From: an uncultured beta proteobacterium
GTDB lineage: Bacteria; Pseudomonadota; Gammaproteobacteria; Burkholderiales; Burkholderiaceae_C
Reading direction: 5' to 3'
NCBI GenBank assembly: GCA_903832285.1
Contig: CAILAY010000172.1
Coordinates: forward strand, 1 to 64,000
DNA length: 64,000 bases
In this document: piece after piece, positions 53,431-61,531 of the stretch
Layout: every line of letters starts with the position of its first letter
Numbering within the stretch: position 1 is the stretch's first letter
The notes under the pieces: generated by a model
What the model saw: the letters and a program-made list of their open reading frames with translations, nothing else
Database searches by the model: none
What the model was told of the DNA's origin: nothing
Translations under genes and position numbers: made by a program

Positions 53431-53991
53431 TCAGGCAGGGGTTCCCTGCCCGACAGCACAACCCAGCAGATACTCGACCAGCGTTTGTCCCGCCTGCGCA
53501 AGTTCCCCTTCATTCACGATCGTGCAGTGCGCCTGCAGGTCGGGAAAAAGGGCATTGCGTGCCAGCCGGCGTGCGACTTCCCAAGGCTCCTCCCGGCCGC
53601 GTTGCGCCAGACGCGCCGCCAGCGTCCCGGCTTCGGCCACAACATGCACGACCCGCACCTGTGGCAGCGCCACCAGGCCATGCGCGTGTTCACGTGAACC
53701 ATTCACCACCACCACGTGCCCTGTGCTCACCTTGGCGGCGTAGTGCGCCTCAATACCATAGTGCCAGCCGTTGGCCTCCCAGCACCAGACCAGCCGACCG
53801 GCGCCGAGCAGCCGCGCCAGTTGCTCCCGGCTGACTTCTTCATGATCGGACCCTGGATAGCGGGGACGCGTCACCATGCGCCGTGAAAAAGTGATATCGC
53901 TGCGCGCTCCCAAGTGTTGCGCGGCCCAACTGATGACGCTGTCCTTGCCTGCGCCCGACGGACCGCACACAAAGACCCAACGACCACTCAT
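53431..53991 (-). CDS. phnN: Ribose 1,5-bisphosphate phosphokinase PhnN
   Basis: Makes PRPP from ribose 1,5-bisphosphate, the last step of the C-P lyase route. The 186-residue protein opens with the P-loop VFVCGPSGAGKDSV and continues with the guanylate-kinase-like RRMVTRPRYPGSDHEEVS and a GRLVWCWEANGWHYGI stretch typical of PhnN. The start overlaps the DUF1045 stop (ATGA), so the two are coupled and read away from phnG. Length matches E. coli PhnN (185). Confidence 0.93.
   Translation of the reverse strand: MSGRWVFVCGPSGAGKDSVISWAAQHLGARSDITFSRRMVTRPRYPGSDHEEVSREQLARLLGAGRLVWCWEANGWHYGIEAHYAAKVSTGHVVVVNGSREHAHGLVALPQVRVVHVVAEAGTLAARLAQRGREEPWEVARRLARNALFPDLQAHCTIVNEGELAQAGQTLVEYLLGCAVGQGTPA
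53434..53450. terminator. Hairpin between convergent phnE and phnN
   Basis: GGCAGGG (53434-53440), GTT, CCCTGCC (53444-53450): a perfect 7-bp stem with a 3-base loop, 15 bp after the phnE stop and overlapping the end of phnN. No T-run follows on either strand, so it would be a weak or Rho-assisted terminator. Confidence 0.4.
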
Positions 53992-54722
53992 GGCGCCGCT
54001 CGCAGTCCGGGGGTGCGGGACTTGGCGCAAGGCTGAAGCATCGCATCGGCAATGCGAAAGAACGCTTGCCCCGGCCCTTCCTCGACAAACAGGCACAAGC
54101 GGTCGAGCACCAGCGGGCTGGCAGCGTTCAACTGCGCCACGGGCCTATCCCAGGCCGCAATCACACGCTGTGCCGTGGCGGGATCAATCACACCGCTCAA
54201 GCTCAGGTGCAAGCGAAAACGCTCCAACACATGCGGGTAGCCATAGCGCTGCAGCAGTTCCACGCCGCGGGCATCCAGGGATTCGAGTTCGCGCCGGGCC
54301 AGATCCTCTGCTGTCAGGGGCGCACGCAAGTCGTCCAGTTCGATCACACAGCGCTTCGCCATGGCTTGCAACTCGGGCGGAGGGGCGCTCGGAACGAGCG
54401 CGGCAAAATTGCCCAGAGGCATGGTCTGCATCGGTCCCAGTGCAAGTGCCTGCAGCGTCATCGCCAGGTCTTGCATACGCTGCAGCAGATCACGCTCCTG
54501 AATTCCTGGATGCAAACGAAAAGGGGCCTTCAGCGTGGCATGGAAACCGTAACGCCGGGGTTCGGCGGTCAATGCCCGCCAGTCGTCGGCGCTGAATTTC
54601 TGCCACGCGCCTGGACGCAGCGGCACATCAGAACACTCATCGCGACCCAGCCAATGGGCGCCGGCCTCCCACCAGGGTGAGTGCGGCGCGGGCGCGAAGT
54701 AAATGGCGTAGCGCGCGCTCAT
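53988..54722 (-). CDS. DUF1045 phosphonate-cluster protein (2H phosphoesterase-like)
   Basis: A 244-residue protein of the family found almost only in phosphonate clusters. Two H-x-T/S motifs of the 2H phosphoesterase fold are visible, YGFHATLKAPF (about residue 60) and FRLHLSLSG (about residue 170). A cyclic-phosphate phosphodiesterase step, opening 5-phosphoribosyl 1,2-cyclic phosphate in place of PhnP, would fit because no phnP is present here; that is inference. It is divergent from phnG across about 250 bp. Confidence 0.85.
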   Translation of the reverse strand: MSARYAIYFAPAPHSPWWEAGAHWLGRDECSDVPLRPGAWQKFSADDWRALTAEPRRYGFHATLKAPFRLHPGIQERDLLQRMQDLAMTLQALALGPMQTMPLGNFAALVPSAPPPELQAMAKRCVIELDDLRAPLTAEDLARRELESLDARGVELLQRYGYPHVLERFRLHLSLSGVIDPATAQRVIAAWDRPVAQLNAASPLVLDRLCLFVEEGPGQAFFRIADAMLQPCAKSRTPGLRAAP

Positions 54723-54864
54723 GGCGTCCTGTCCCTGTCCAGCCGCTGTTGCCCGCGCTCGCCGAAAAGCACGGGGTCCTCGCGCGCAAGGTCTTGACCT
54801 TTGCGGCCGAACCCAAGCTGTTGCGCCGCGGAAGTTTGAGACAAAAACTTCCGAATCTGTGTGG

Positions 54865-54898
54865 ATGTCATGAATCGGTCACGTTGTGCAGTTGAACT
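54865..54898 (+). promoter_or_regulatory. Candidate Pho box upstream of phnG
   Basis: ATGTCAT-GAAT-CGGTCAC (54865-54882), 10 bp, then TGAACT (54893-54898) as a weak -10. The ATG of phnG follows at 54972. The 250-bp region 54723-54971 holds no convincing gene and no phnF. Confidence 0.6.
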
Positions 54899-54971
54899 AG
54901 GGGCTCGACACCGAAGGACCCGCGCATCGCGTCGATCCTTGAAGACTTTAGCGACCGAATTAGACATCTTT

Positions 54972-55430
54972 ATGACAAGTCAAGCCTTGACGATAACGAC
55001 CGAGCAGCGCCGCGCCTGGCTGGCCGTGCTGGCACGTGCATCGCTCTCGCAACTGCAGGCGCTGGCCCCGGAGTCCTTGCCTGCACCGCAATACATACGC
55101 GCCGCTGAGATCGGCATGGTGATGCTGCGCGCACGCACCGATGGCACGGGAGACGCATTCAATCTGGGAGAGGCCAGCGTGACGCGCTGTGCCCTGCGCC
55201 TGAACGGCGGTCCTCTGGGTGTGGGTTACACCCTCGGACGAGATCGCAGCAAAGCCGAGCTTATCGCCGTCTTTGACGCCTTGTTGCAGGACCCGCAGCA
55301 GCACGCCGAACTTCACGCTGCGGTAATTGAAACCCTGGCCGCGGCCCAGGTGAAAACCCAGGAGGCACTCGGTCGTGCAACCGCCGAGTCCAGGGTCGAG
55401 TTCTTTACTTTCGTTCGGGGCGGAGCATGA
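54972..55430 (+). CDS. phnG: C-P lyase core subunit PhnG
   Basis: Subunit of the PhnGHIJ core complex that attaches the phosphonate to ribose. The 152-residue protein has TTEQRRAWLAVLARAS at the start and GMVMLRARTDGTGDAFNLGEASVTRC in the middle, as in PhnG. The start at 54972 is chosen by family length (E. coli 150), although the frame stays open upstream. No clear ribosome site is seen. It overlaps phnH by 4 bp. Confidence 0.93.
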   Translation: MTSQALTITTEQRRAWLAVLARASLSQLQALAPESLPAPQYIRAAEIGMVMLRARTDGTGDAFNLGEASVTRCALRLNGGPLGVGYTLGRDRSKAELIAVFDALLQDPQQHAELHAAVIETLAAAQVKTQEALGRATAESRVEFFTFVRGGA

Positions 55431-56035
55431 ATGCCATCGATTCCAGTAACGCATTGACGGCCGGGTTTTCCGATCCAGTCCACGACTCACAGCGCGCCTT
55501 TCGCGCGGCTCTGGAAGCACTCTCGCGCCCTGGCATGGCAGTCCCCCTGGGCGCCGCGGTGGAAGGTGTCGACCTGCCCCCTGCCACCGCGCACATCCTG
55601 CTAACTCTGACCGACGAAGAGACGCCAGTCTGGTGGCAACAGGTCGACACGCAAACCCTGCAGTGGCTGCGTTTTCACACTGGAGCACCGCTCAGCGCAA
55701 CGCTACAGGGAGCTGCCTTTGCGGTCCTCGTAGCGACTGCCCTGATGCCACCCCTGAACAGCTTTTCAGTTGGAACGCCACAAGCGCCCGAGTTCTCCAC
55801 CACCTTGCTGATCGAAGTACCGTCGCTGCATTCAGGGGCCGAAGTGCATTGGAGTGGCCCCGGCATTCGCGACATCATGGCAGTGCGCATCGCGGGACTG
55901 CCGGAGACGTTCTGGGCGCAATGGCAGGCCAATCATGCGCTGTTCCCGCAGGGCGTGGACGTCATTTTTTGCTGCGCACAGCAGGCGCTGGGGCTGCCAC
56001 GCAGCACACGTGTTCACGTACCGGACGAGCAGTGA
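55427..56035 (+). CDS. phnH: C-P lyase core subunit PhnH
   Basis: A 202-residue core subunit, PLP-transferase-like in fold but without catalytic residues. PhnH features are a FSDPVHDSQRAFRAALEALSRPG start, FHTGAPL and GPGIRDI; the C-terminus is LPRSTRV. The start overlaps phnG (ATGA), and phnI follows 1 bp after the stop. Confidence 0.92.
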   Translation: MNAIDSSNALTAGFSDPVHDSQRAFRAALEALSRPGMAVPLGAAVEGVDLPPATAHILLTLTDEETPVWWQQVDTQTLQWLRFHTGAPLSATLQGAAFAVLVATALMPPLNSFSVGTPQAPEFSTTLLIEVPSLHSGAEVHWSGPGIRDIMAVRIAGLPETFWAQWQANHALFPQGVDVIFCCAQQALGLPRSTRVHVPDEQ

Positions 56036-56036
56036 C

Positions 56037-57179
56037 ATGTACGTTGCGGTCAAGGGCGGCGCTGCCGCCATCGAAAGTTCCTGGCGACTTCTTGCCGCCC
56101 AGCGTCGCGGCGACACCTGCGTGCCGGAACTCGGTGTGCTGCAGATTCAGCAACAGCTGTCGCTGGCTGTAGACCGCGTCATGACCGAGGGTTCACTGTA
56201 CGACCGCGAACTCGCCGCACTGGCGATCAAACAGTCCAGCGGCGATCTGATGGAGGCCATCTTCCTGTTACGCGCGTACCGCACCACGCTGCCCCGGTTT
56301 GCCTGTAGTCTGCCTCTGGACACAGCGGCGATGCGCGTGAGTCGGCGCATCTCGGCGACCTTCAAGGACCTGCCCGGTGGTCAATTGCTCGGAGCGACGC
56401 ACGACTACACGCAGCGACTGCTGGATTTTTCCCTGTTGGCCAACGCCAGCGGGCCCGTCGCGGCACCTGCATCAGCGCAAACCGGCCACGCCCGGCCCGA
56501 GCCAATGCCACGGGTTAGCGAACTCATGGCGCGCGAAGGTCTGATGGAAAACACGCCTGAAGCGGCGCCAAGGGAACCCGGCGACCTGACACGCGAGCCG
56601 CTGATGTTTCCTGCCGATCGCGCGTTGCGACTTCAGGCGTTGGCGCGGGGCGACGAAGGCTGGCTGCTGGCCCTGGGCTACTCGACGCAACGCGGCTATG
56701 CCAGCGCCCATCCCTTCGCCGGGGAAATTCGGCGTGGACTGGCGGCGGTGGAAATCGTGCCTGACGAACTGGGTTTCGCCATTGATCTGGGTGAAGTTGA
56801 AGTGACCGAGTGCCAGATGGTGAACCAGTTCGCCGGTAGCCGCGACACGCCACCCCAGTTCACCCAGGGTTACGGCCTGGCTTTCGGCGGCTCAGAGCGC
56901 AAGAGCATGGCGATGGCGCTGGTGGACCGCGCGCTGCGCTCGCGCGAGTTGGGTGAGCCCCTGGTCGCCCCGGCCCAGGACGAAGAGTTCGTGCTGGCCC
57001 ATGCGGACAGCCTGGAATCTTCGGGCTTTGTCCAGCACCTCAAGTTGCCGCATTACGTGGACTTTCAGTCGGAATTGGAACTGGTGCGCAAGCTGCGCGC
57101 TGCACACGCGTGTGCCAGGAAATTGGAGCTGTATGCCAACACGCAGCCTAGCAGTGTCGGCAAGAACGAGACCACATGA
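56037..57179 (+). CDS. phnI: C-P lyase core subunit PhnI
   Basis: Nucleosidase-like subunit of the core complex that displaces adenine from ATP with phosphonate. The 380-residue protein begins MYVAVKGGAAAIESSW, the usual PhnI start, and contains VDRVMTEGSLYDRELAALAIKQ, LGYSTQRGYASAHPFAGEIRRG and EFVLAHADSLESSGFVQHLKLPHYVDFQ with the conserved HADSLE and HYVDFQ segments. It is slightly longer than E. coli PhnI (354). Confidence 0.94.
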   Translation: MYVAVKGGAAAIESSWRLLAAQRRGDTCVPELGVLQIQQQLSLAVDRVMTEGSLYDRELAALAIKQSSGDLMEAIFLLRAYRTTLPRFACSLPLDTAAMRVSRRISATFKDLPGGQLLGATHDYTQRLLDFSLLANASGPVAAPASAQTGHARPEPMPRVSELMAREGLMENTPEAAPREPGDLTREPLMFPADRALRLQALARGDEGWLLALGYSTQRGYASAHPFAGEIRRGLAAVEIVPDELGFAIDLGEVEVTECQMVNQFAGSRDTPPQFTQGYGLAFGGSERKSMAMALVDRALRSRELGEPLVAPAQDEEFVLAHADSLESSGFVQHLKLPHYVDFQSELELVRKLRAAHACARKLELYANTQPSSVGKNETT

Positions 57180-58078
57180 TGGACAGCCACTACAACTTCG
57201 CCTTTCTCGACGAAGGCACGAAAAAGATGATCCGCCGCGCGCTGCTCAAGGCAGTGGCCATACCCGGCTATCAGGTGCCGTTTGGTTCGCGGGAGATGCC
57301 CTTTGCCTACGGTTGGGGCACGGGCGGAGTACAGGTCACGGCCAGCATCATCGGCCAATGCGACGTACTCAAGGTGATCGACCAAGGCTCCGACGACACC
57401 ACCAATGCCGTCAACATCCGGCGCTTCTTTGCCCGCACCACGGGTGTCGCAACGACTGAAAGGACGACCGAGGCCACGATCGTGCAATCCCGCCACCGCA
57501 TCCCGGAAGCGGCACTGACCGACGCACAGATCATCGTGTTCCAGGTGCCTATGCCGGAGCCGCTGTTTCGACTGGAGCCACGGCGGCGAGAAACCATCAC
57601 CATGCATGCGCTGGCTGAATACGGGCTCATGAATGTGAAGCTGTACGAGGACATCGCGCAGCTGGGCGCGATTTCACGCAGCTACGACTACCCGATTCTG
57701 GTGAACGACCGCTACCTCACTTCGCCCTCCCCCATCCCGAAATTTGACAACCCCAAGATGCACATGAACCCGGCCTTGCAGCTCTTTGGCGCGGGCCGGG
57801 AAAAGCGCCTGTATGCGATCCCTCCGTACACCTCGGTGCGAAGTCTGGACTTTGAGGATCACCCGTTTACCGTGCAACGCTGGGAACACGCCTGTGCCCT
57901 GTGCGGCGCCGAGGACAGCTTCCTTGACGAAATGATCGTCGACGATGCAGGCAGCCGGCTCTTCGTCTGTTCCGACTCCGATTACTGCAGCACGCGCCGC
58001 GCTTCAGGCCATAACGGCACGCAGCAGGCGGTGGTCATGGATGATGTGTTGGCGGCGCCAGCGGAGGCCAACGCGTGA
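57176..58078 (+). CDS. phnJ: C-P lyase radical-SAM subunit PhnJ
   Basis: Catalytic subunit that cleaves the C-P bond by radical SAM chemistry. The 300-residue protein contains YNFAFLDEGTKKMIRRALLKAVAIPGYQVPF, the GSDDTTNAVNIRRFF segment and, near the C-terminus, the four Cys cluster with CALCG then FVCSDSDYC. Three of these ligate the 4Fe-4S cluster and one is the thiyl-radical Cys. The ATG overlaps phnI, and phnK's GTG overlaps its stop. Confidence 0.95.
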   Translation: MMDSHYNFAFLDEGTKKMIRRALLKAVAIPGYQVPFGSREMPFAYGWGTGGVQVTASIIGQCDVLKVIDQGSDDTTNAVNIRRFFARTTGVATTERTTEATIVQSRHRIPEAALTDAQIIVFQVPMPEPLFRLEPRRRETITMHALAEYGLMNVKLYEDIAQLGAISRSYDYPILVNDRYLTSPSPIPKFDNPKMHMNPALQLFGAGREKRLYAIPPYTSVRSLDFEDHPFTVQRWEHACALCGAEDSFLDEMIVDDAGSRLFVCSDSDYCSTRRASGHNGTQQAVVMDDVLAAPAEANA

Positions 58079-58908
58079 ACGGTGAAATGCTGATGTCGGT
58101 GCGCGCCGTGGGCAAGCAATTCACGCGCGGCAGCCGATCCCACTGGGCCTGTCGCGACGTGAGTTTTGACCTGTACCCGGGGGAGGTTCTCGCTGTGGTG
58201 GGTGAATCGGGCTCGGGCAAAACCACCTTGCTGCGCCTGCTGGCGGCACGGCTGGCATGCGACGAGGGCGCCGTGCACTACCACCTGCGCGACGACGGCA
58301 GATCCGCAGCCGGCCAGACTGACACAAGCCCCGTTGCCAACGCACTGGTCGATCTGGCGCTGCTGTCGGAGGTGCAACTGCGCTGGCTGGCGCGCACCGA
58401 CTGGGGTTTTGTGGAACAGCACGCGCGCGACGGCTTGCGCATGAACGTCTCGGGCGGCGCCAACGTGGGCGAGCGCCTGATGGCGCTGGGTGCGCGTCAC
58501 TACGGCCGACTGCGCGGCGAAGCACTTTCCTGGATGCAGCGCGTGGAGCTGGACACGGACCGCATCGACGACCTGCCGGGCACTTACTCCGGCGGCATGC
58601 AGCAACGTTTGCAGATCGCCCGCAACCTGGTGACGCACCCGCGCCTGGTCTTCATGGACGAGCCCACCACCGGTCTGGACGTGTCGGTGCAGGCGCGCTT
58701 GCTCGACTTGCTGCGGGAGTTGGTGGACGAACTGCAGCTGGCCGCGGTCGTGGTAACCCACGACTTGGCGGTGGCGCGTCTACTGGCGCACCGCATGCTC
58801 GTGATGAAAGACGGCGAGGTGGTGGAGCAGGGTCTGACCGACCGCGTGCTGGACGACCCGCAGCACCCCTATACGCAGTTGCTGGTGTCTTCGGTGTTGA
58901 CACCCTGA
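58075..58908 (+). CDS. phnK: C-P lyase ATP-binding subunit PhnK
   Basis: ABC-type ATPase that docks on the C-P lyase core rather than on a membrane permease. The 277-residue protein has Walker A VGESGSGKTTLLR, the signature YSGGMQQRLQIARNL, Walker B LVFMDEPTTGLD and a VVTHDLAVARLLAHR switch. It is read from a GTG that overlaps the phnJ stop. A short insert (GRSAAGQTDTSPVAN) after Walker A is longer than in E. coli (252 residues). Confidence 0.93.
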   Translation: MNGEMLMSVRAVGKQFTRGSRSHWACRDVSFDLYPGEVLAVVGESGSGKTTLLRLLAARLACDEGAVHYHLRDDGRSAAGQTDTSPVANALVDLALLSEVQLRWLARTDWGFVEQHARDGLRMNVSGGANVGERLMALGARHYGRLRGEALSWMQRVELDTDRIDDLPGTYSGGMQQRLQIARNLVTHPRLVFMDEPTTGLDVSVQARLLDLLRELVDELQLAAVVVTHDLAVARLLAHRMLVMKDGEVVEQGLTDRVLDDPQHPYTQLLVSSVLTP

Positions 58909-58925
58909 TCCGAACGGACACGCTC

Positions 58926-59624
58926 ATGACCGCCCTTATCGAGACCATCTCCCTGTCCAAGACGTTCACTCTGCACGCGCGCGGCGGCCTGCAACTGCCG
59001 GTTTTTGCCGGCATCGACCTGACCGTTGGGCCTGGTGAATGTCTGGCGCTGACCGGGCACTCGGGTAGCGGCAAGAGCTCGCTGCTGCGCTGCCTCTACG
59101 GCAACTATGGCGCCAGCAGCGGCTTAGTGCGCATCCGGCATCAAGGACGTTGGCTCACCCTGTCGCACGCTCAACCGCGCGACGTGGTTGATGTGCGGCG
59201 ACACACGCTAGGCTACGTGTCGCAATTCCTGCGCGTGATCCCGCGCGTCTCCACACTGGATATCGTGGCCGAACCGCTGCGTCGGCTCGGAGTGTCGGCG
59301 GACCTTGCCCGTGCTCAGGCCGCGCACTGGCTGACAAGGCTGAACCTGCATGAGCGCCTGTGGCCGCTGCCACCGGCAACCTTCTCCGGCGGCGAGCAGC
59401 AGCGCGTGAACATCGCGCACGGCCTGATTGCGCGGCTTCCAGTGCTGCTGCTGGACGAGCCCACCGCCTCGTTGGATGCGGACAACCGAGGCGTGGTGGT
59501 GAAACTGATTCGCGAAGCGCGAGCGCGCGGTGCCGCCGTGGTCGGAATCTTTCACGACGATGAAGTGCGCGAGGCGGTGGCCACGCGCTGCCTGGACGTC
59601 GAACAGTACCGCCAGCCCATTTGA
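58926..59624 (+). CDS. phnL: C-P lyase ATP-binding subunit PhnL
   Basis: Second ABC-type ATPase of the C-P lyase machine, 232 residues. Walker A GHSGSGKSSLLRCLYG, the signature FSGGEQQRVNIAHGL, Walker B VLLLDEPTASLD and a GIFHDDEVREAV switch match PhnL closely. It starts 17 bp after phnK. Length fits E. coli PhnL (226). Confidence 0.94.
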   Translation: MTALIETISLSKTFTLHARGGLQLPVFAGIDLTVGPGECLALTGHSGSGKSSLLRCLYGNYGASSGLVRIRHQGRWLTLSHAQPRDVVDVRRHTLGYVSQFLRVIPRVSTLDIVAEPLRRLGVSADLARAQAAHWLTRLNLHERLWPLPPATFSGGEQQRVNIAHGLIARLPVLLLDEPTASLDADNRGVVVKLIREARARGAAVVGIFHDDEVREAVATRCLDVEQYRQPI

Positions 59625-59643
59625 TTTTCCAAGGCCACAAGTC

Positions 59644-60786
59644 ATGCCGCAGCACATCATTCGAAACGCCCGCATCGTCACCGTCAACGAGGAGTTCATT
59701 GGCACCGCGGTGCTGCAAGACGGCCTTATCACCCGTGTAGATCGCGGCGATACCGCCGTCCCCGATGCGCAGGACTGGGACGGTGACTGGCTGCTTCCCG
59801 GTCTGGTGGAATTGCACACCGACAATCTGGAAAAGCATCTGTCGCCGCGACCGGGTGTGCTGTGGAATGCACACTCGGCCATGACCGTGCATGACGCGCA
59901 GTGCGCGGCTGCGGGCATCACTACCGTGCTCGACTCGGTGGTCATCGGCGACCTGGATCAGGGCGGTCCGCGCTGCCAGACGCAGCACACTTCCATCGCG
60001 GCCCTGCACCAGTGTCGTGACGAAGGTTTGATGCGAATCGAGCACTTTCTTCACTTGCGCTGCGAACTCTCTGCACCGGACATGCTGGAGGTCTTTCACC
60101 AGTATGCATGCGACCCATTGCTTAAATTGGTGAGCATGATGGATCACACACCAGGCCAGCGCCAATGGCGCGATCTGAAAAGCTATCGCCGCTACGCCGA
60201 GCGCAACGGTGCTTACAGCGACGCGGAGTTCGATGCCACGCTGGCACAGCGCAAGGCGGACCAGCAGGCCTATTCGCTGTCGCACCGCGAGGTGATCGTG
60301 CAAGCGTCTCAGGCGCGTGCATTGACGCTGGCGACACACGACGACACGCTGCTCGCTGATATCGAACAGGCCGTGCTCGAAGGCGTGGGATTGTCGGAAT
60401 TTCCCACCACACTGTCTGCCGCCCACGCCGCGCGCGATGCCGGCATGGCCATCATCATGGGCGGCCCCAACATGGTCAAAGGCGGATCGCACTCGGGCAA
60501 TGTTTCCGCCGCCGAACTGGCACAGGCGGATCTGCTGGACATCTTTTCGTCCGATTACGTTCCCAGCAGCTTGCTGATCTCGGCCTTCATGCTGAGCCCA
60601 CTCGATGGCTGGTCACTTCCCAAGGCCGTGCGAACCGTGAGCTGCAACCCGGCGCGAGCCATTGGCCTGAACGATCGCGGCGAAGTCGCCGCGGGCCTGC
60701 GCGCGGACCTGTTGCGTGTGCGCATGAATCGCGCAGGCATGCCCATGGTGCGCGAGACCTGGTTCGGCGGGCAAAGGACTTATTGA
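59644..60786 (+). CDS. phnM: Alpha-D-ribose 1-methylphosphonate 5-triphosphate diphosphatase PhnM
   Basis: Amidohydrolase-fold enzyme that removes diphosphate from the ribose 1-phosphonate 5-triphosphate. The 380-residue protein has DWLLPGLVELHTDNLEKHLSPRPG, the metal-binding H-x-D, KLVSMMDHTPGQRQW, THDD and GGPNMVKGGSHSGN. The start MPQHIIRN at 59644 fits the family (E. coli 378). It lies 19 bp after phnL. Confidence 0.94.
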   Translation: MPQHIIRNARIVTVNEEFIGTAVLQDGLITRVDRGDTAVPDAQDWDGDWLLPGLVELHTDNLEKHLSPRPGVLWNAHSAMTVHDAQCAAAGITTVLDSVVIGDLDQGGPRCQTQHTSIAALHQCRDEGLMRIEHFLHLRCELSAPDMLEVFHQYACDPLLKLVSMMDHTPGQRQWRDLKSYRRYAERNGAYSDAEFDATLAQRKADQQAYSLSHREVIVQASQARALTLATHDDTLLADIEQAVLEGVGLSEFPTTLSAAHAARDAGMAIIMGGPNMVKGGSHSGNVSAAELAQADLLDIFSSDYVPSSLLISAFMLSPLDGWSLPKAVRTVSCNPARAIGLNDRGEVAAGLRADLLRVRMNRAGMPMVRETWFGGQRTY

Positions 60787-60789
60787 GAC

Positions 60790-60865
60790 CTTGCGGGACA
60801 GACCAAGAGTTACGCGAAGCGAACTTTGCTCTGTCCTCAACTGACTGAGCTTGCGGGACAGACCA
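60790..60865 (+). repeat. Pair of 16-bp direct repeats between phnM and the acyltransferase gene
   Basis: CTTGCGGGACAGACCA occurs at 60790-60805 and again at 60850-60865, exactly 60 bp apart. The second copy ends two bases before the next ATG, so it supplies the region where a ribosome site should be (GCGGGA). It may be a duplication scar or a regulatory element. Confidence 0.5.
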
Positions 60866-60867
60866 CC

Positions 60868-61515
60868 ATGCATTACACCCATATCGCCGCCCACAACCTG
60901 CCCGATGCCGTGCGGCTGGAAAACGCTCCAACCCTGGCGGCAAGCGCAGTCGTGAAGGACTGCCGCTTTGGCCGCTATACGCAAGTGGGTGAACGCTCGC
61001 GCATGGAAGACTGCGTGCTGGGCGACTATTCCTACCTGGAGAAGGACTGCGACCTGATGTCGGCCGACATCGGCAAGTTCTCCAACATCGCCGCCAGTGT
61101 GCGCATCAATCCGGGTTTTCATCCGCTGGACTGGCCCACGCTGCACCACTTCACTTACCGGCGTACCTACTATGGTATGGACGAGCGCGATGACGCGGAT
61201 TTCTTTGCCTGGCGTCGACGCCAGCGCGTATCCATTGGCCACGACACCTGGATCGGACACGGCGTGGTCATCATGCCGGGGGTTCGCATCGGCAACGGAG
61301 CCGTGGTCGGCAGCAACGCGGTGGTGACCAAGGACGTCGCGCCCTACACCATCGTCGGCGGCGTCGCCGCCAAAGTTCTGCGTCAGCGTTTTCCGCGCGC
61401 CATCGCGCAGGCGCTTGAAGCAACGGCCTGGTGGGATTGGGACCACAGCACGCTAAGCGAGCGAATGGCAGATTTCCGCGATCTGCGAACTTTCCTGGCC
61501 AAGTACGCGCACTGA
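60868..61515 (+). CDS. Hexapeptide-repeat acyltransferase of phosphonate clusters
   Basis: A 215-residue left-handed beta-helix acyltransferase of the type found in phn operons. The hexapeptide pattern runs from FGRYTQVGERSRMEDCVLGDYSYLEKDC through ISIGHDTWIGHGVVIMPGVRIGNGAVVGSNAVVTKDVAPYTIVGG-like repeats, with the catalytic His in IGHGVVIM. It may acetylate aminoalkylphosphonates, taking the place of PhnO, which is absent. The ATG at 60868 follows a direct repeat rather than a standard ribosome site. It is convergent with the EAL gene. Confidence 0.87.
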   Translation: MHYTHIAAHNLPDAVRLENAPTLAASAVVKDCRFGRYTQVGERSRMEDCVLGDYSYLEKDCDLMSADIGKFSNIAASVRINPGFHPLDWPTLHHFTYRRTYYGMDERDDADFFAWRRRQRVSIGHDTWIGHGVVIMPGVRIGNGAVVGSNAVVTKDVAPYTIVGGVAAKVLRQRFPRAIAQALEATAWWDWDHSTLSERMADFRDLRTFLAKYAH

Positions 61516-61531
61516 CTCTTCGCTCTGTCGC

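Noticed and set aside
54719-54967. Minus-strand 82-codon frame overlapping the DUF1045 start (ATGA)
   Set aside because: It lies across the phnG Pho box and has no ribosome site or recognisable pattern. The overlap with DUF1045 is suggestive but not enough to call it a gene.
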